64,000 nucleotides of DNA, from assembly GCA_013396655.1 (NCBI GenBank), contig WBMV01009264.1, positions 62,001 to 126,000 on the forward strand, read 5' to 3'. Position 1 is the stretch's first letter. Each line of letters starts with the position of its first letter. The DNA comes from Campylorhamphus procurvoides (Eukaryota > Chordata > Aves > Passeriformes > Dendrocolaptidae). Positions 24,174-37,905 of this stretch are shown here, piece by piece. The notes under the pieces were generated by a model. The model was not told where the DNA came from. It searched no databases and was given only the letters and a program-made list of their open reading frames with translations. The translations under genes were made by a program, and so were the position numbers.

Positions 24174-26724
24174 GTGAGTTTTCTGCTTCTCCAAGTGTTT
24201 GCCTGTTTTCTCCCATTCATTCAGCATGATTTGCTTTCCATTTATTTTCTTAGTACTATTGGAGGAGAATGCTGAGTCATAAATAAAGCAAAACCTGTGA
24301 ATCAGTGCTAAATTGCATGCCCTGAGGGTTATTGGATCTTTGAGGTTTCCTGTTCACATCTGGATATCAGCATTCTTTGAATTCTAGTACAGGTTGAAAA
24401 GTTTTCTAGTAATTGTTTTTATAACTTCTCACCAGTTCAGAAGCACACAGGGTTTTGTTATTGCATTACACAACTCATTCAGCTTTTAGCCATAGTTTAG
24501 TTTTCCCATTAGTTGCTTTGGTAATTGATTTCCCTATACAGGAAGGGAACACACCATTTTTAAGGTATGTCCTGTGAAGTGCCAGTGTCAGATCCTTGCT
24601 GGAGAGATTGAATGGACAGGAATGTGTTACTTCTTCTGGCTCAGACCTGCCATAAATTACCTCTCCTCTTCCATCCCCATCTTTGGTTGTTGGAATTCAC
24701 TCAATGAGTGCTTCTGGCAGTTTCTGCCCCGGGGCAGGGCCTGGGAGAGGCAGATGCCAGCGCCAGTGCCTGTGGCCTCCCAGGCTCTGCTCAGCCTGGG
24801 CTTTTCTGGAAGTGTCAAGGGGCATTCTTAGCTCTGACATGAGGGCTGTTTTTTGACAGTTTCCATTGTTCCCCACTCTTTGTTCATGGGTGAGGTCTTT
24901 TTGTCTGAGGCCTTTGTCAGAAATAGAGGCTGTTAGGAGAGCTGTCTGCTCACAGGTTTGGGGAGCATTCTTTTGTTGTCAAGAGTCCTGAGAATTTCTT
25001 CCTCCCGTTTTCAGTCTCGCTTGGGCAAACTGGCCCAGACAATATGTGCCTGAGGGGATTGCTGCGATACCCCCTTGCTGGGTCAGCAAGGACAGTGGTC
25101 CTCAGAGCCACCACCCCTGTGCCCTGCTCTTGCTGCCACAGGCCATGTGGCTGTAGGCAGAGCAAGTTCATGAGTCTGGCGTTCTGAACACCTGCCTACA
25201 CTAAAGCCCCTGCTGTTGTCTGTGGATTTGAATCTGGGAGCTCAAGAATGGAAAATTTTAGAAAAATTCCTGCGGTAGCATGAACTACCTATTCTGTAGT
25301 AACACGTGCTTTTATTACTGTGAACAGGTGATGATTACACATCAGGATGTTGTGGAGATTCGTGAATCATCCACAAAAGGACATTGGGGCTGGGTTTTTG
25401 AAAAAAGACTTCCAAGGCAAGTCTCTATAAAACATCCTGAGTGCTCATGAGAAAGGTGTGGTAAGAATATTCATACATTGCTCATTGTGGCCTTGTTTTT
25501 TGTAGGGGTAATAAATGTTGTGGTTTGAGTTTAGATCCACTCTCTGAAAGAGGCACAGGAACAAGGCTGTCCAGAGGGACATTTTTCCAATGTGCCACTC
25601 ATGTGCATTTTACACCTTCTGTTGAAGTGCTTAGTCCTGGTTACTCTTGGAGCCAAGTCCTGGGTTAAACAGGTGTGATCCAGTAGTGATTTATCTCTTG
25701 GCTGAAGATTGGGATCTTCCACTTTGGACCTCCATCTGTTCAGCTTCCAGCACCACCAGTTGAGTTTTACACTGTTGGTTCTTTGCATTCTGAGCTGCCA
25801 CTGGAGCTGTACTTAGAGAGGAAGGATATTATAATCTTGTGAAAGATTAAAATATTGTTACTGTAATCCAGCTGGAAGGGGAGCACTTTTCTCAGGGTAG
25901 GAGACAGCCAAGGTTTTTCCCATTCTGTCCTCTCCTTGTATACAGGAAGGAAGTGCTGGCAAAGGCCCCCTGAGCTTCCTGTCGACTTGGGAGCACATTT
26001 CCAGACACAGCCTTCTCCACCATCCATCACCCAGCCCAGCCAAACAATCACGGCAGCACAAGGGGAAAAACACCCAGCTGGTATAAACACTGGGCAGGCA
26101 GTGGGAGCAGCAGCACTGGGACCTGGGCACGGGCCAGCTCCTCCCGTGGGCTGTGTCTGACAGCAGGGTACCCACCAGTGCTTTGCTTCCCTTCCCTTTG
26201 CAACTGAGTGGCTGAGTAATCAAAATTCCCCTTTAGAAGAAGCAGCTTAAAAGGAAAAAGAGGGGGAAAGAAGGAAACGGGCTGATGTTTAGTAAAGAGG
26301 CTGCACTGACAGGTGTGGAGCCTGGAGCCGAGGAGGTGGCCCGGGGATGCTCCTGGGTGCAAAGCACCCTGGGGTGATGTGTGAGTAACTGGGACAGGGG
26401 CAGAGATTTCTGCCAGGTCTTCAGAGCAGGGCAGTGCTGAGGCAAAGGCCATCTGGGATGCTCCAAAGAAGGAGGAACCAAGTAAGGTGGAAGCCTCACC
26501 TTTAACTGAATCACCTTTGCTGAGTAGGATTCTCTCCGAGTGATGACTCTGAACTGAACTGAGATCTTTTTCCTTGTATCACTGCTTTGTTTCAATGCTG
26601 CATTACAGTATTTAGGTGATATTTTCAGGTCTATCTGCTCTGTAACCTTTCTTTTTACCTGTCTGGGTTTATTTTTTCAGTATTGTTTTAGTATCCTCAC
26701 ACACTTTGAGCTGAGAATTTCTCC

Positions 26725-27055
26725 CTACAACTCCCTGAAAGGAGATTGTAATGAGATGGTGGTTGGTCTCTTCTGCCATGTCCCAAGGTACAGGTTGAGA
26801 GGAAATGGCCTTAAATTGCACCAGAGGAGGTTCAGATTAGATATTAGAAAAAAAATTGTCATTGAAAGAGTGTTCAGGTGTTGGAATGAGTTGCCCAGGG
26901 ACGTGGTGAGTCACCATCTCTGGAAGTGTTCTGGAGGAGCCTGGATGTGGCACCTGGGGACATGGTTTAGTGCTGAATGGGATGGTGGTGCTGGTTGATG
27001 GCTGGACTTGATCTTTAAAGGAATATTTCAACCTTAATGTTTCCATGATTCTGTG
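26725..27055 (+). mobile_element. CR1 LINE 3' fragment (group C)
   Basis: Group C body: GGAAATGGCCTTAAATTGCA, GGTTCAGATTAGATATTAG, a GAGTCACCATCTCTGGAAGT-like block, GATGTGGCACCTGGGGACAT and the tail TTTCCATGATTCTGTG. The decayed frame FRLDIRKK...[10 protein letters not shown] is typical of CR1 3' sequence read in frame and is not a gene. Confidence 0.88.
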
Positions 27056-28756
27056 GCTTAGTATTTGAGGCATAATTCTTACACATCTATCCAGAATGCT
27101 CTGTGGATAAGGCTGAGCACCTGGATCAGTCTGTCCAGGTGTGAGCATCCTCACAGACAGAGCCTGCTGACATGGCCACATTCTCACTCAGCATTTTCTG
27201 GGAGGTATTTTGGAATCATTGACTGTTCTTTGGCCTGAGATGCTCCAAAGCTCCCTCCTAGTAGGCTGGATCCAACAGCAAGAGGACTGGCTTGTACATG
27301 GGAATGGAAGGAGAGGGATGGAGAGACTTTGAGCCAGCAAGGCCCTTGTGCCTGCCCTCCTTGTTTCACATGGGTACTGCCCTGGCTGAACTGAGCTCTG
27401 TGTCTGAGTCCAGCCTCAGGCTCAGCCAAGCATATCAGCTGGTGAATTAGTGTGGAAATAAAACAGCTCCAAGACTTCTCCATTTAGGTCATTGTGGGGC
27501 TGGGGTGTAATTCAAGTTAAGAGTCCAGTTTAATGGTAAATTTGAGACTTCCCCTGAAACTTCAGCAGTTGCTCATACTGTAACAAAATATTATGTGGGG
27601 TTGCCTTTTTCCTGAATTAACTGATGCTACACGATTCCATCAACCTTTCCTTGGATTTTTCTCCCTGAAAAAGCCTTCTGTCAGTAATTCCAACAGCATG
27701 ATCATTTTGCAGTGTGTCCAGTGAGCTCAGAAGCCAAACAGTATTTACTTAAAGCTTTGTTTCAGCAAACTTGAATATGAGTGTAAGCTCTTGAATTAAG
27801 GAATGAGTGCGTTGTTTATTGAGAAGGTTTTCAGGCTGGAGTTGTGGAAGTAACTGCTGAAGACTTCCCAGAAGCAAATTGTGTCCTCCTGAAATCTGCC
27901 CATTCTGCCCCTGCATGCACTCTGATGATGGGTGGTGTATTTGTAACACATCTTTCTGTGCTTTTTATACCTTTTTATCATGTAAGAGCCAGCTCTGTGC
28001 TGACTACCTCTCTGCCCAGCCAGATATACCTTTCTGGGGCTCTTTCATTCATTCTCCTCTTTTTCACATTTTTATTGCCCTTTGTCTGAGCTTGCAACAG
28101 GCATGGGCTGGGCAGTAAGCTCCTTAAATTCCTTTACAATACTCTGTGGGACAGAAATTATTTCTCATTTAAGGTCTTTGCAGAATGCAGGATTATGGAG
28201 CCCTCATTTAAAAGCTGAAGGCATTTCTGCAATGCTAACAATTATTTTTAATTCTACCAGAAATGCACATGAACAACAGCAATTGAAAAAGAAAGGAAGA
28301 TAAGAAGTTACTGGGAATGGGATGGATAATAAACAGCAGTCCTGGCTGCATGGTTATGAAAACATTACCCAAAAACTGACCCATCTGGCCTAGAGCTGGG
28401 GCATGGCAGGTTTCCCCACTGCTCAGCACTGAGTGTAGGTGCTGGCAGTTGAAGTTGCCAGCTTTGAAGTTAAAAAGGAAAAACACAGCAACCTGGTTTC
28501 AGGTCCTGCTGCAGCCCCACAGTCCCCAGCCAGTGGGGGCATTTGGCACTCTCATTTCCCTCTTTGGGACAGTATTAATCTTCCCCTTTGTGAAGCTGTT
28601 TGACTGTACATGGGAACGTGCTCATGCTAAGACCATGCAAAATTTCTTAATTTCCTTCTAGAAAATATATGATTGTGTCTTTGCTTGTCCTGGCTATTGT
28701 GTTGGGAAGAGGAGATGGAGGGAACACCTCATTACAGGGACAACTTCCTGGGGAGG

Positions 28757-29055
28757 GGCAGAGGAGAGGCAGGGACTGATCTCTGCTCTGACAGTGACAG
28801 CACCCAGGGAAGGGCTGGAGCTGTGCCAGGGCAGGGTCAGGTTGGATCTCAGGGAAAGGTTCTTCCCCCAGAGGGTGGTGGGCACTGAACAGGCTCCCCA
28901 GGGCAGTGGGCACGGCCCCAAGGCTGCCAGAGCTCCAGGAGGGTTTGGATGATCCTCTGGGGCACAGGATCTTGGGGATGGTCCTGTGCAGGGTCACAGG
29001 TTGGACTCGATGATCCTTGTGGGTCCTTCCAACTCAACACATTCTGGGACTCTGT
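28757..29055 (+). mobile_element. CR1 LINE 3' fragment (group B)
   Basis: It contains CTGACAGTGACAGCACCCAG, AAAGGTTCTTCCCCCAGAGG, GGCTGCCAGAGCTCCAGGAG, GACTCGATGATCCTTGTGGG and an ACATTCTGGGACTCTGTGA tail. It is close in sequence to the copies at 19150 and 31806, suggesting similar age. Confidence 0.9.
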
Positions 29056-31805
29056 GAGACATCCCTTGAATGAGCAGCAGGTATAATTCTGCTTAGTTCC
29101 TGCAGCCACTGTTCTCTTAGTTATCTTATTAATCTAATTATGCACTGTGACAGCAATGGGTTTAAAAAAAGAGACAGCCATTTGTTGAGTGTCCCTTTCA
29201 AGTCTAGGAGTGCCATCTGGGAATGAACCCAGGAGCAATGTGAGGAACGTGGGACATCCCAACGCGATGGGATGTGCTGTGAGAGCCGCGAGCGCTGGGA
29301 GAGGCTGTGAGTGCCAGGGTGTTCAGGGCTGGGGGCACTGGGAATTCTAAAGAAAGGAAAGCAGGCAGGGACTGCTGGCCTGTTCTGACATGTGCTAGTG
29401 GCTGTCATGGCTCAAGGGAGGAAAAGTCCTTGTGGCTGCTAAAGGCTTTGAAAAGACAAAGGAACAGGCTTGTGATAGTAAGCGTTGTTTGCCCAGGGAT
29501 ACAAGAGCACTGTGTGTCTGGGGACAGTGAGGTTTAGGTTGGATATGCAGTCATACAACAGAAACTGATGAATAATGAAGGAGTTTTCCAAGAACTGCCT
29601 GCTGGTCTCAACATTCCTCGTTGCAAAAAGGGATGGAGTATAATAGTTGTTTCCTCACACTCTGGTTCTTTGACATAAACCTAGTGAAGACAAAGGTCAA
29701 GTTAAATCCAGCAGTTCCAAACACCTTCCTAAACTCTAGCAAGGTCCAGGTAACAACACTGGTGCAAGAACATCCTGTGAAATCAAACAAGCACTAGTTA
29801 TGAGAGAGAGAGGAGGTGACTCTCTGTCCTACAGACCAGGACCACAGTCCTGCCTTTTGATGCCTATTCCCATGCAGTGCCCTGAGAGGTTACAGGATTC
29901 CTGCATCCTTCCTTTCCTGCTCCACAGCCCTGGCTCCCTGGGCAGATGTCCCCTGTGAGGTGGTGTGTGCTCTGGGGGAGCAGAGGGGGCTGCCTGCAGC
30001 ACACAGCCACAGCTCTTCCCCCAAGGTGTGTGTCCCTCCACAGAGGGGTCTGGGAGCACAACCCTACTCCATGTGTGTGCAGGGAGGGAGGGCTGGCTCT
30101 GCACTGCAGGGGTTTGCTGGTGCTTCACTGGGAACAGGGAGGCAGTGGAAACGTCCTGCTCGGAGGCTGGAGCAGGGGTTGCTGTGTGTGATTGTGCGTT
30201 CTTTTAAATTAAACTATTTTGCAAGCACTTCCTTCCTGCATTTCTGAGAAGGAGGGAGGGGGGTGTGCAAAGAATGTTGAACTGCCTTTGACGGAGGAGG
30301 AAAACTGAAGAAAACAAGAGATGCAATCCTAACTACTGACCTTTTACTTGAGCTTGGTGATGTTTTTCAGCAGCAGAGCCTCTGGGGAGTAACAGCATCC
30401 TCCTTGCTATTGTGCTGCCTGCCCAAAAAGGGGGCTAAAGTTCAGCTTTTATGATGTTCTCACTCTGGGCTTGTGGGAAAAAGGCCACATTCCCTTTCTT
30501 AGGTCATACGAGTGCAAGGGATGACAGAGTCCTACAGTCTAACCCCAGGGCAGGAGGCCAGTTCAGAATGGGACTGGGATAGACAGCTTGGTAAATATGC
30601 CGCCAGCTTTTTCTCCTTATGGGGAGTCACAGCAGGTGGGAGGGTAATTTACATTGTTAAATTAAAAGGCACTGATTTATTTTATGTTGGTGTGTTATTG
30701 TTTCATAAGAGCACATGGGTTGCCATTACTTGTGATGGACTTACTGTTAAATCCTCCTTTTCCACTTTGTTTGACAGTTACTGGAAATGAATGTTATCCA
30801 TGAGGACAAAAACAAGAGGCAAATAAGCATAAAACAAAACCCCAACCTCCTCCCTAACAAACTACAGGTTTTTAGGGACCTTCCACAGTTTCGAGTATTG
30901 AGATTATTGCAGTGGATGTTCTCCAGTGGTGCTCCTTGGCCCTCAGTCTGTTATTCCCTGTACCTTAGGGCTGCAGAGACACCAGTCCCTTTGCTCACAG
31001 GTTCAACTCAGACTCCATGTCTCAGAGGTGTCATATGGTCTCACTGTCACCCCTTCCTGCAGCAGCATCTGGTGTTTCTCTCCACTGAGGTTTCCTTCAG
31101 CCTTGTTGTTGAGGTGTTGTGCAGCAGACACTGAGCTGGTGTTTCCACATGGCACAATCCTGACTGTGCTGTGCTTCCTGAAATGCTGAGCTGGTTCTGG
31201 GAGCAGAGGAGGCAGTTCTCTCTGGAAAAGCTGCCCATCTTAAGAATAAATCCTGTTTTAAAGTTATAGATACTGTTTTAAAATTACTATGAGGCAAACT
31301 GCTTAAAAAATAAATCTGGATGATGCTGACATTTGCCTGTGCATGGATATCTTTCAGCAGTGCTGCTGCCTTCCGCACCCTGCAGGTGCTCATGGCCACA
31401 CTGTCCTGTGGCTGACGTGTGAGTTTTATCTTAGGCTGGAGCCTTGTCTTTTGTATGGGAGAGCCCATAAAACCTATCACTGTGCCTGTCCTGCAGGTCA
31501 TTAAAGAGTAGGTATCACTACCTCTTACACTGTCGGTGATGTGAATCTCTCTATGAGATAAGGGAAGATGTAAGATGTGTGTTTGGGCAGAATGCAGCAA
31601 ATGAAAATGCTGATGGTCAAATCACAGCTGCGAGGGGAAGGTCTTGCTTCTGCCTTTCTCTCTCATGTCTCCATATCCAGTCCTGGAACATAAGTCACCT
31701 CCTTGTTCCTGTGCTGATACCTTGGACTCTTCCCTGAGTCACCTCAACTCACTGGCCCAGCAAGGGCAGATCCATGTTTTGTCTGAGTTCTTTTTCTGCT
31801 GAGGT

Positions 31806-32104
31806 GAGGCACAGGGGCAGGTCCTGTGTGGGCAGTGACAGGACCTGAGAGAATGGCTGGAGCTGTGTCAGGGCAGGGTTAGGCTGAATCTCAGGAAAAG
31901 GTTCTTCCCCCAGAGGATGGTGAGCACTGAACAGGCTCCCCAGGGCAGTGGGCACGGCCCCAAGGCTGCCAGAGCTCCAGGAGGGTTTGGATGATGCTCT
32001 GGGGCGCAGGAGGTGACTCTTGGGGATGGTCCTATGCAGGGCCAGGAGTTGGACTGGATGATCTTTGTGGGTCCCTTCCAGCTCAAAAGATTCTGTGATT
32101 CTAA
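31806..32104 (+). mobile_element. CR1 LINE 3' fragment (group B)
   Basis: Same body as the other group B copies (GAATGGCTGGAGCTGTGTC, AAAAGGTTCTTCCCCCAGAG, CTCCAGGAGGGTTTGGATG) with the tail AAGATTCTGTGATTCTAAT. Two G-to-A type changes in the AGAGGATGGTGAGCACTG block set it apart. Confidence 0.9.
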
Positions 32105-34660
32105 TGAGAATAAGTCACTTTGCTTTTGGGTAGCATCTGTCCTAAGTATAATGTCTTGGCACCAGCAAAGTGGTGAAATAAAGCCAGGTATTAATTCAAA
32201 ATATTGAGGAAAAATGCACAGGCCAGGCACAGCTTTGGGTGGCTGTTTTAAGAGAGGAGACCTGTTGGTGTTCCCCCTTAGTAATGCTTTCACCTCCCTG
32301 AGTGCCTCACACCTGTGACATGGGTCGGGGATGTGACTGTGCTGAGGTGAGACCCAGCTCACCCATCCCATGAGTTTTGTTTTGGCCTTCTCACATTGAG
32401 CTTTGCCTTTGCAGCTTCTTCCAGTGAGTGACCCTCTCATTTGGTCAATACAAATACCCAGTTACCTGAGGCGTGCAGGCAGATGTTTGGGTTGTGGAGG
32501 AGATAAATGAGGTACTTGGGAGTCTGACAACTGTCTGTCATTTCTGGTTATCACAGAGAGTGCTGGGGGACAAATTAATGCTGGGAGAACAGGCCTGGAG
32601 CTGAGGGAGTTTTGCCAGGAGGTTTGCCACACACAAGGGATTGGGACCCATGATGTGAAGCCCCAGGTCAGCGGCATTCAGCTGAGCCCAGGAGTGTGTC
32701 TGGTCGAGGCAGGCTCACGGCTCTTGAAAGTTGCTTAATATCTATCTTTCTGGCTTACAGGTATTGATTTTCCTATCTACAAGGCAGTGCCCGTGGCAGC
32801 CTGTCTGGTGCAGGTGCTGGAGGTGCAGCTGTGCCCCGCTGCCTCCCTCCAGCCTCAGCCCAGCTCTGGTGGCTGTGGAAGAGTCCCTGTCCCTGCTGAC
32901 CCTCAGGGAGGTGCTTGTTTCACAGAGCTGTAGGCTTTGGCTCTACACAGCACTCATTTAACCTCATTTAGTTTTGGCTAATCTGAGGACATATCTCTTT
33001 TCATTTTCTGCTGGATGCACTTTTCACTGAGCCACACAGACATCGGGAGGGATAAGAATTTGTCTAAATTGTTTGTTTTTTCTTGGAGAAAAAGAAATGA
33101 AGATTTATTATCAGTTTTCCCTCCCCAGGGCTCTACCTCAGAAGTATCTTCTGCAAAGCCATGTTTCAGTTGCACAAGTACGCAGGGAGCTATCAGCAAT
33201 CCAGCATGACAGAAGTTCATGCAGTTCAGAGCTCTCATGATTACAGAGGAGCTTTTCTTGGGATTTTTGAAATGTCCTAGACACAATTAAAGGAATTTCT
33301 CAGCAAGGAGAGTGCAAGCTGGGGACTCTCTGGCAGATATAATCACTCAAGGAAAACTTTGTTTGGCTTGGCTGGGCCCTGCCTTCATTCCATGTTCTTT
33401 CATCCCGCCACCAGGCTTTGTCTCTCAGTCTTTGCAGTGTCTGTCTGTCTCTTTCCCTCTTTCCATCTGCCCTGCATTCTGCTGCAGGCTGAATGGGACA
33501 GCCTTAACCTGGCTACTTCCAAGACAAACAGGGAGTCAGATGGAAAGAGGGGGGCCCTTGGCTGTCGGGAGGCTTCGCGGTCACTCACTTCCTAGAATTA
33601 AAGGCTGGGAGTTGATCTGTAAGCCAGCCAAGCCAGAGACAATGATTGGGTTCTCATTTTGTTCCTTTGATACCGACTTAAATATGTGCACCAACTGGGA
33701 AAACAAAATCTACATGAAGTACATAGGAATGCACTTTCTCATACAAATCTGCTCTACCCTGTGTCTGCCAGTGTGGATAATACAGGTAGCAAAGCTCATT
33801 TGTTGTTTCCCAAAGGGTTTTGGCGATCAGGCTTGTTCTTAGAGAACTGATTTGTAACTGGATTCCTGGTAGTGATGGGATATTTTTTGGTAGCCCTGAG
33901 AAGAGGTGGTGCAGCTGGAGCCCAGTGGGGTGAGAGGAGCTACACAGGCTGTAGTGACTCAGGCACAGCTCATGGGGATGTCGAGAGTCCCCATGTCCCC
34001 TGACACCCAGAGGGCCTGTGCCTTCAACTGGGGACTGGGCACTGGCTTTCCAGTGCTGCTGATACTAACCTGGAATAAATAAGAAGTATTTGTTAAAAGA
34101 GATGGATCCATAGTGATAGAAAAATCGGGGAGGTCAGAACTGGGCACCCATTCTTTTTTCCTTGGGGATTCTGCTGGGAGACTTTGGGTGAACTGCTCCA
34201 CTTCTGAGTGCCCCTGTATGGAAAAAGTGTATCATCCTCCTGCTTTATGCCCTGTAATGGAGAGCCCAAGGTGCTACTTTGTAAGGTCTTGGTGGCATTG
34301 TTGACTTGTGAGAAAATGTTGGATTGGTCCCAGTGAGGACTGTGAGGGGATTGCATCTGGGCGATCAGGACATCCTTGGCTGCATGCAAGTCCTACAGGG
34401 AGATTTCAAAGATCTCTATTTTAAATAACTTTGAAATAAAGAAAATGGCAGTGGAGGAGAGGAACCACCTGGGAAGAGCTTTAGGTAACAGCAATTTACT
34501 CACTCATGGAGGGGCTTGGGTTGTATAGGTGGCTTCACGTCAAACAGGGTGATGCTTTTGTGTTGCCAGCGGAGCCAGTACAGCCTTCCTAATAGGTTTG
34601 CTTGAGTGCTCCCAGGCATCCAAAGCCACCTTCTTTCCTGCTGAGCCAGCTGCAAGCTAG

Positions 34661-34911
34661 AATGGCTCAGGAAATGGCCTCAAGTTGCACCGGGGGAGGT
34701 TTGCTTTAGATATTAGGGAAAATTTTTCACAGAAATGGCTGTAAAGCACTGCCCAGGGCAGTGGTGGAGTCACCATCCCTGGAAGTGTTCAAAAAACATG
34801 TGGATGTGGCACTTGAGGGCATGGCTTAGTGGTGAACATGTTGGTGGTTGGATTTGGTGATCTTAAAGGTCTTTTGCTGCCTTAACAATTCCAGGATTCC
34901 ATGATTCTATG
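34661..34911 (+). mobile_element. CR1 LINE 3' fragment (group C)
   Basis: It opens with GGAAATGGCCTCAAGTTGCA, then AGTGGTGGAGTCACCATCCC, GTGGATGTGGCACTTGAGGG, ATCTTAAAGGTCTTTTGCTG and the tail TTCCATGATTCTATGC. The terminal unit is well preserved. Confidence 0.9.
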
Positions 34912-35600
34912 CACTCTGTGCAGCTCCTGGCTGGGAGATGCTCTGGGTAGCACAAAGAAGTGCTGAAGGTGGGCCCTGCAGGTGGTTACATCTGTCATTG
35001 TGTGTTCCCCTCTCGGATGAGGCTGTGTGACAGTGCACAGGCACTTTGATCCTTAATCCCATGCACTGCACGGTGCTCTTCTTGGAGCATCCATCCATTT
35101 CCTTCTTCTCTGCTCCCTGATGCTCGCTTGTTATCCTAACCATGTGCCCACATGGGTCTGTGGTGTTGAGGTCCTCCAAATCCCAGCACTGTTCTCAGCA
35201 GATTCATGGTGGCAGGTCCAGTGTGTGGGACTCTGAATTGTCCCCATGAACGATGGTGAGTGGTCTGGGTCTTCCATGGGATATGATGACATGAAAAAGG
35301 CCTTAAAGAATATTTTATTTTAAATTACATGTGCATTTTAAATAGGCCAAGCAATGAAGAAATAAGTATGTGAAACATGGCTCAGCTTCCCCGTTTCACA
35401 GTTAACAGTTAATTCGTGGATAATAAGCAATATTTATCAGTATTGAGTTTCCTGTGAGGCTGAAGACTGAGAAGACTTGAAGTCCAGTCCTTGGTAGTTC
35501 CTAAACAGGAATGACCCTGTGGGAAGCCAGGCTGAAGCATGCTGTCCTTTTCTTTCATATTCTGTTTAGATCCATCTAATCCTGCTCTGAGTGGTTTATG

Positions 35601-35810
35601 TAGAAGCACAGAGCTTTTTAAGTTGGAAAAGCCCTCAGAGATCATTGAATCCAACATCTCCCCAGCACTGCCAATGCCATCACTGACCCTCCGGTGGGGG
35701 TGGTGACTCTACCATTTCCCTGGGATTCCTGTTCCAGTGACTGACCATCTTTTCAGTGAAGAAAATTTTCCTAGTATCCAACCTAAACCTCCCTTGGTGC
35801 AACAAATATT
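35601..35810 (-). mobile_element. CR1 LINE 3' fragment (group C), antisense, diverged
   Basis: AGTTGGAAAAGCCCTCAGAG, CATTGAATCCAACATCTCCC, GACTCTACCATTTCCCTGG and ACTGACCATCTTTTCAGTGA are the reverse complement of a CR1 3' region. Read on the - strand it keeps a fragment like RLDTRKIFFTEKMVSHWN, comparable to the group C copy at 26725. Confidence 0.8.
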
Positions 35811-36257
35811 CCAAATATCTCCTGAAACACGGAGGGATATCCCACTTCCAGCCTCTCACTTCTGTATTCCAACTTCCTTGCTGAATGCCCCACTCCTCCT
35901 GCCACCACAGCAAGGCAGTTTCTGGAATTAATTTGTTGTGCTGAACTTCCTTAGGTTTTTCTAATATACCTGTCTCTAAGTAAGCCTTATCCTTTCTCCC
36001 TGCTTGTGGTGTTCTTCTCCTCTCCTAAAAGGATGGGATGCATTAAAGCCACTGGGTCACCTCTGGTATGTCCAGCCAGCCCCTGCTTTCAGTGCCATGG
36101 CTTTGTCCTGCAGCTGGACATTTCTGGGTGGGTGCACACAGGTGACAGGAGCAGGGGTGTGAAGGTGCCTCCTCCTGCTCCAGAACCACCCATGGACAAT
36201 GCTGTTGTGCTTTTTGGACATGAGCATGTTTTCAGCTTTAAACCCCCACGTGGTGCT

Positions 36258-36300
36258 GGGCTGTAATTAATGGTGATTAGTGGGCAGCTAATAACCAGCC
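36258..36300. promoter_or_regulatory. Cluster of TAAT/ATTA cores, possible conserved element
   Basis: Within about 45 bases there are TGTAATTAATGG, TGATTAGTGG and GCTAATAACC, three closely spaced homeodomain-type cores, followed by CCGTGATTGCAGCACCG. The patch is non-repetitive and lies deep in intron 1. Such spacing also arises by chance in AT-rich DNA, so an enhancer role is only a suggestion. Confidence 0.2.
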
Positions 36301-37552
36301 GTGATTGCAGCACCGCAGTGTGCTGTGGGATTTGGGCACAGTGCAGGCTCTGTCACTGATGGAGCTGGAATGAGGAGTGAGGGGGTTCCCCGCAGGCCCT
36401 AATGGATGTTTCAAATGCTGCAAGGTGCCTGCAGGGGTTACTCAGGTTGGGTGAGAGGCCTCTGAGCTGGTGCTCAGTTATAAAGCAGCCTGGCCTACCT
36501 GTGCAGCAGCAGGACTGTTGCAGCCCCCCCTTCTCTGTAGTCCACCCCACCAACAGGCCCTGGGCTGAGCGTGGGCTGGGCACAGCAGATACTGCACATG
36601 GGGCTGTTCCTCCAGTTTTTTTCAGCGATGGAACTTGGTACCACACACTAAAAAGACTTTCCATTGGTATTCAGGGCTCATATAACAGCTCCTCAGGGTT
36701 TCCTGCAGGTTCCAAGGGAAAGGATGTTTCCATGCATAATTTAATCACATTCAGCACGACAGCAGTGGGATTTTTTTCCCCAGAAAATCTATAACATGTT
36801 GTTAGTGACCTCCTATACTTTCAGAAGGACCAGTGCACTTGCTTATCTCGCTCTCTCAGATAAACACCTCTCAGCATCCTGTTTTTCTTGTGCCATACGA
36901 ACAGGAAGAGAGTGATTGTTTGAGATGTGCGTCAGCCAGAGCTGGAACCAGGCAGCCCCTTACCCTCCCCATCACCATGGAAACCACCAAATCCCTTCAA
37001 ACACACTGGTGCTGAGCTGACAGGTATCCTGGCTTTGCCACGTAACCTCCCCAGAGCTATAACCTCAACGTGCAGGACCTCTCAGACATAGGGGGTTTTA
37101 TTTTATGTCAGAGGGTACAGCTATAAATTCTGGAAGTGAACAGCCATTGCTACTTTTGTGTTAACCAGCAGTGAGATCTTTTATTTGACCATGTTTTCAG
37201 TGCTAGAAACTGGAAAAGCTCCGAGGCAGCTTTGGGCTCAGTGGGAACATGGTATGAAGTACTGGGCAAGGTTTTACCTGAGCCTGTGTGTAATGCCTGT
37301 ACTATGTCCAGGAGGGAATGGTTTGAGCCGGCTGGCTTAGGGAAAAACATCTGGCTCTTTTGCAATCACTCAAGGATGACCCAGAGAGCTTTCAGTGTGG
37401 AGGAAGCAGATTCAGGATTTGAGGCACATTTGGGAGTGATTGGAGCAGTTTCTGGCACTTCAGGGTGGGATTTTCAAAAGCAGCAGCAGAGGTATGGGTG
37501 ATGAACATGTTATTTGAAGATTCTTGCTCTGTCTGATAATGCTGAGTATCAG

Positions 37553-37645
37553 TGCTGGCCTAGTGGAAGGTGTCCCTGCCCATGGCAGGGGAGCTGAAAT
37601 GAGATGATCTTTAAGGGCCCTTCCAACAAACAAGCCTGTGATTGT
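37553..37645 (+). mobile_element. CR1 3' tail fragment (group A)
   Basis: Only the last 90 bases remain: TAGTGGAAGGTGTCCCTGCC, GAAATGAGATGATCTTTAAG and CCCTTCCAACAAACAAGCC, ending TGTGATTGTA. Confidence 0.85.
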
Positions 37646-37828
37646 ACCAGCGTTTTAATCTCCACTCTGAGATGTCAATAGCCATAGGAAGAAGAAGGAA
37701 TTCTTTTAACATAGGAATTTAACCATTATGTTCTTCAACATAAGCAAATTAGCAATTTCCCTCTGCTTGTGAAGAGCTTGACTCAGCCTGGACTGATGGG
37801 TCTTCTCCCCTTTGTTTACTTGAGTAAA

Positions 37829-37905
37829 CATGTCCCCATGTCCCCAGGTGCCACACCTGCACATTTTTTGAACACTTCCAAGAATGGTGACTCCACCACT
37901 GCCCT
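37829..37905 (-). mobile_element. Short CR1 fragment (group C), antisense
   Basis: ATGTCCCCAGGTGCCACACC, TTTGAACACTTCCAAGAATG and GTGACTCCACCACTGCCC are the reverse complement of the middle of the group C body. The tail is missing, so it is an internal fragment, broken on both sides. Confidence 0.75.
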
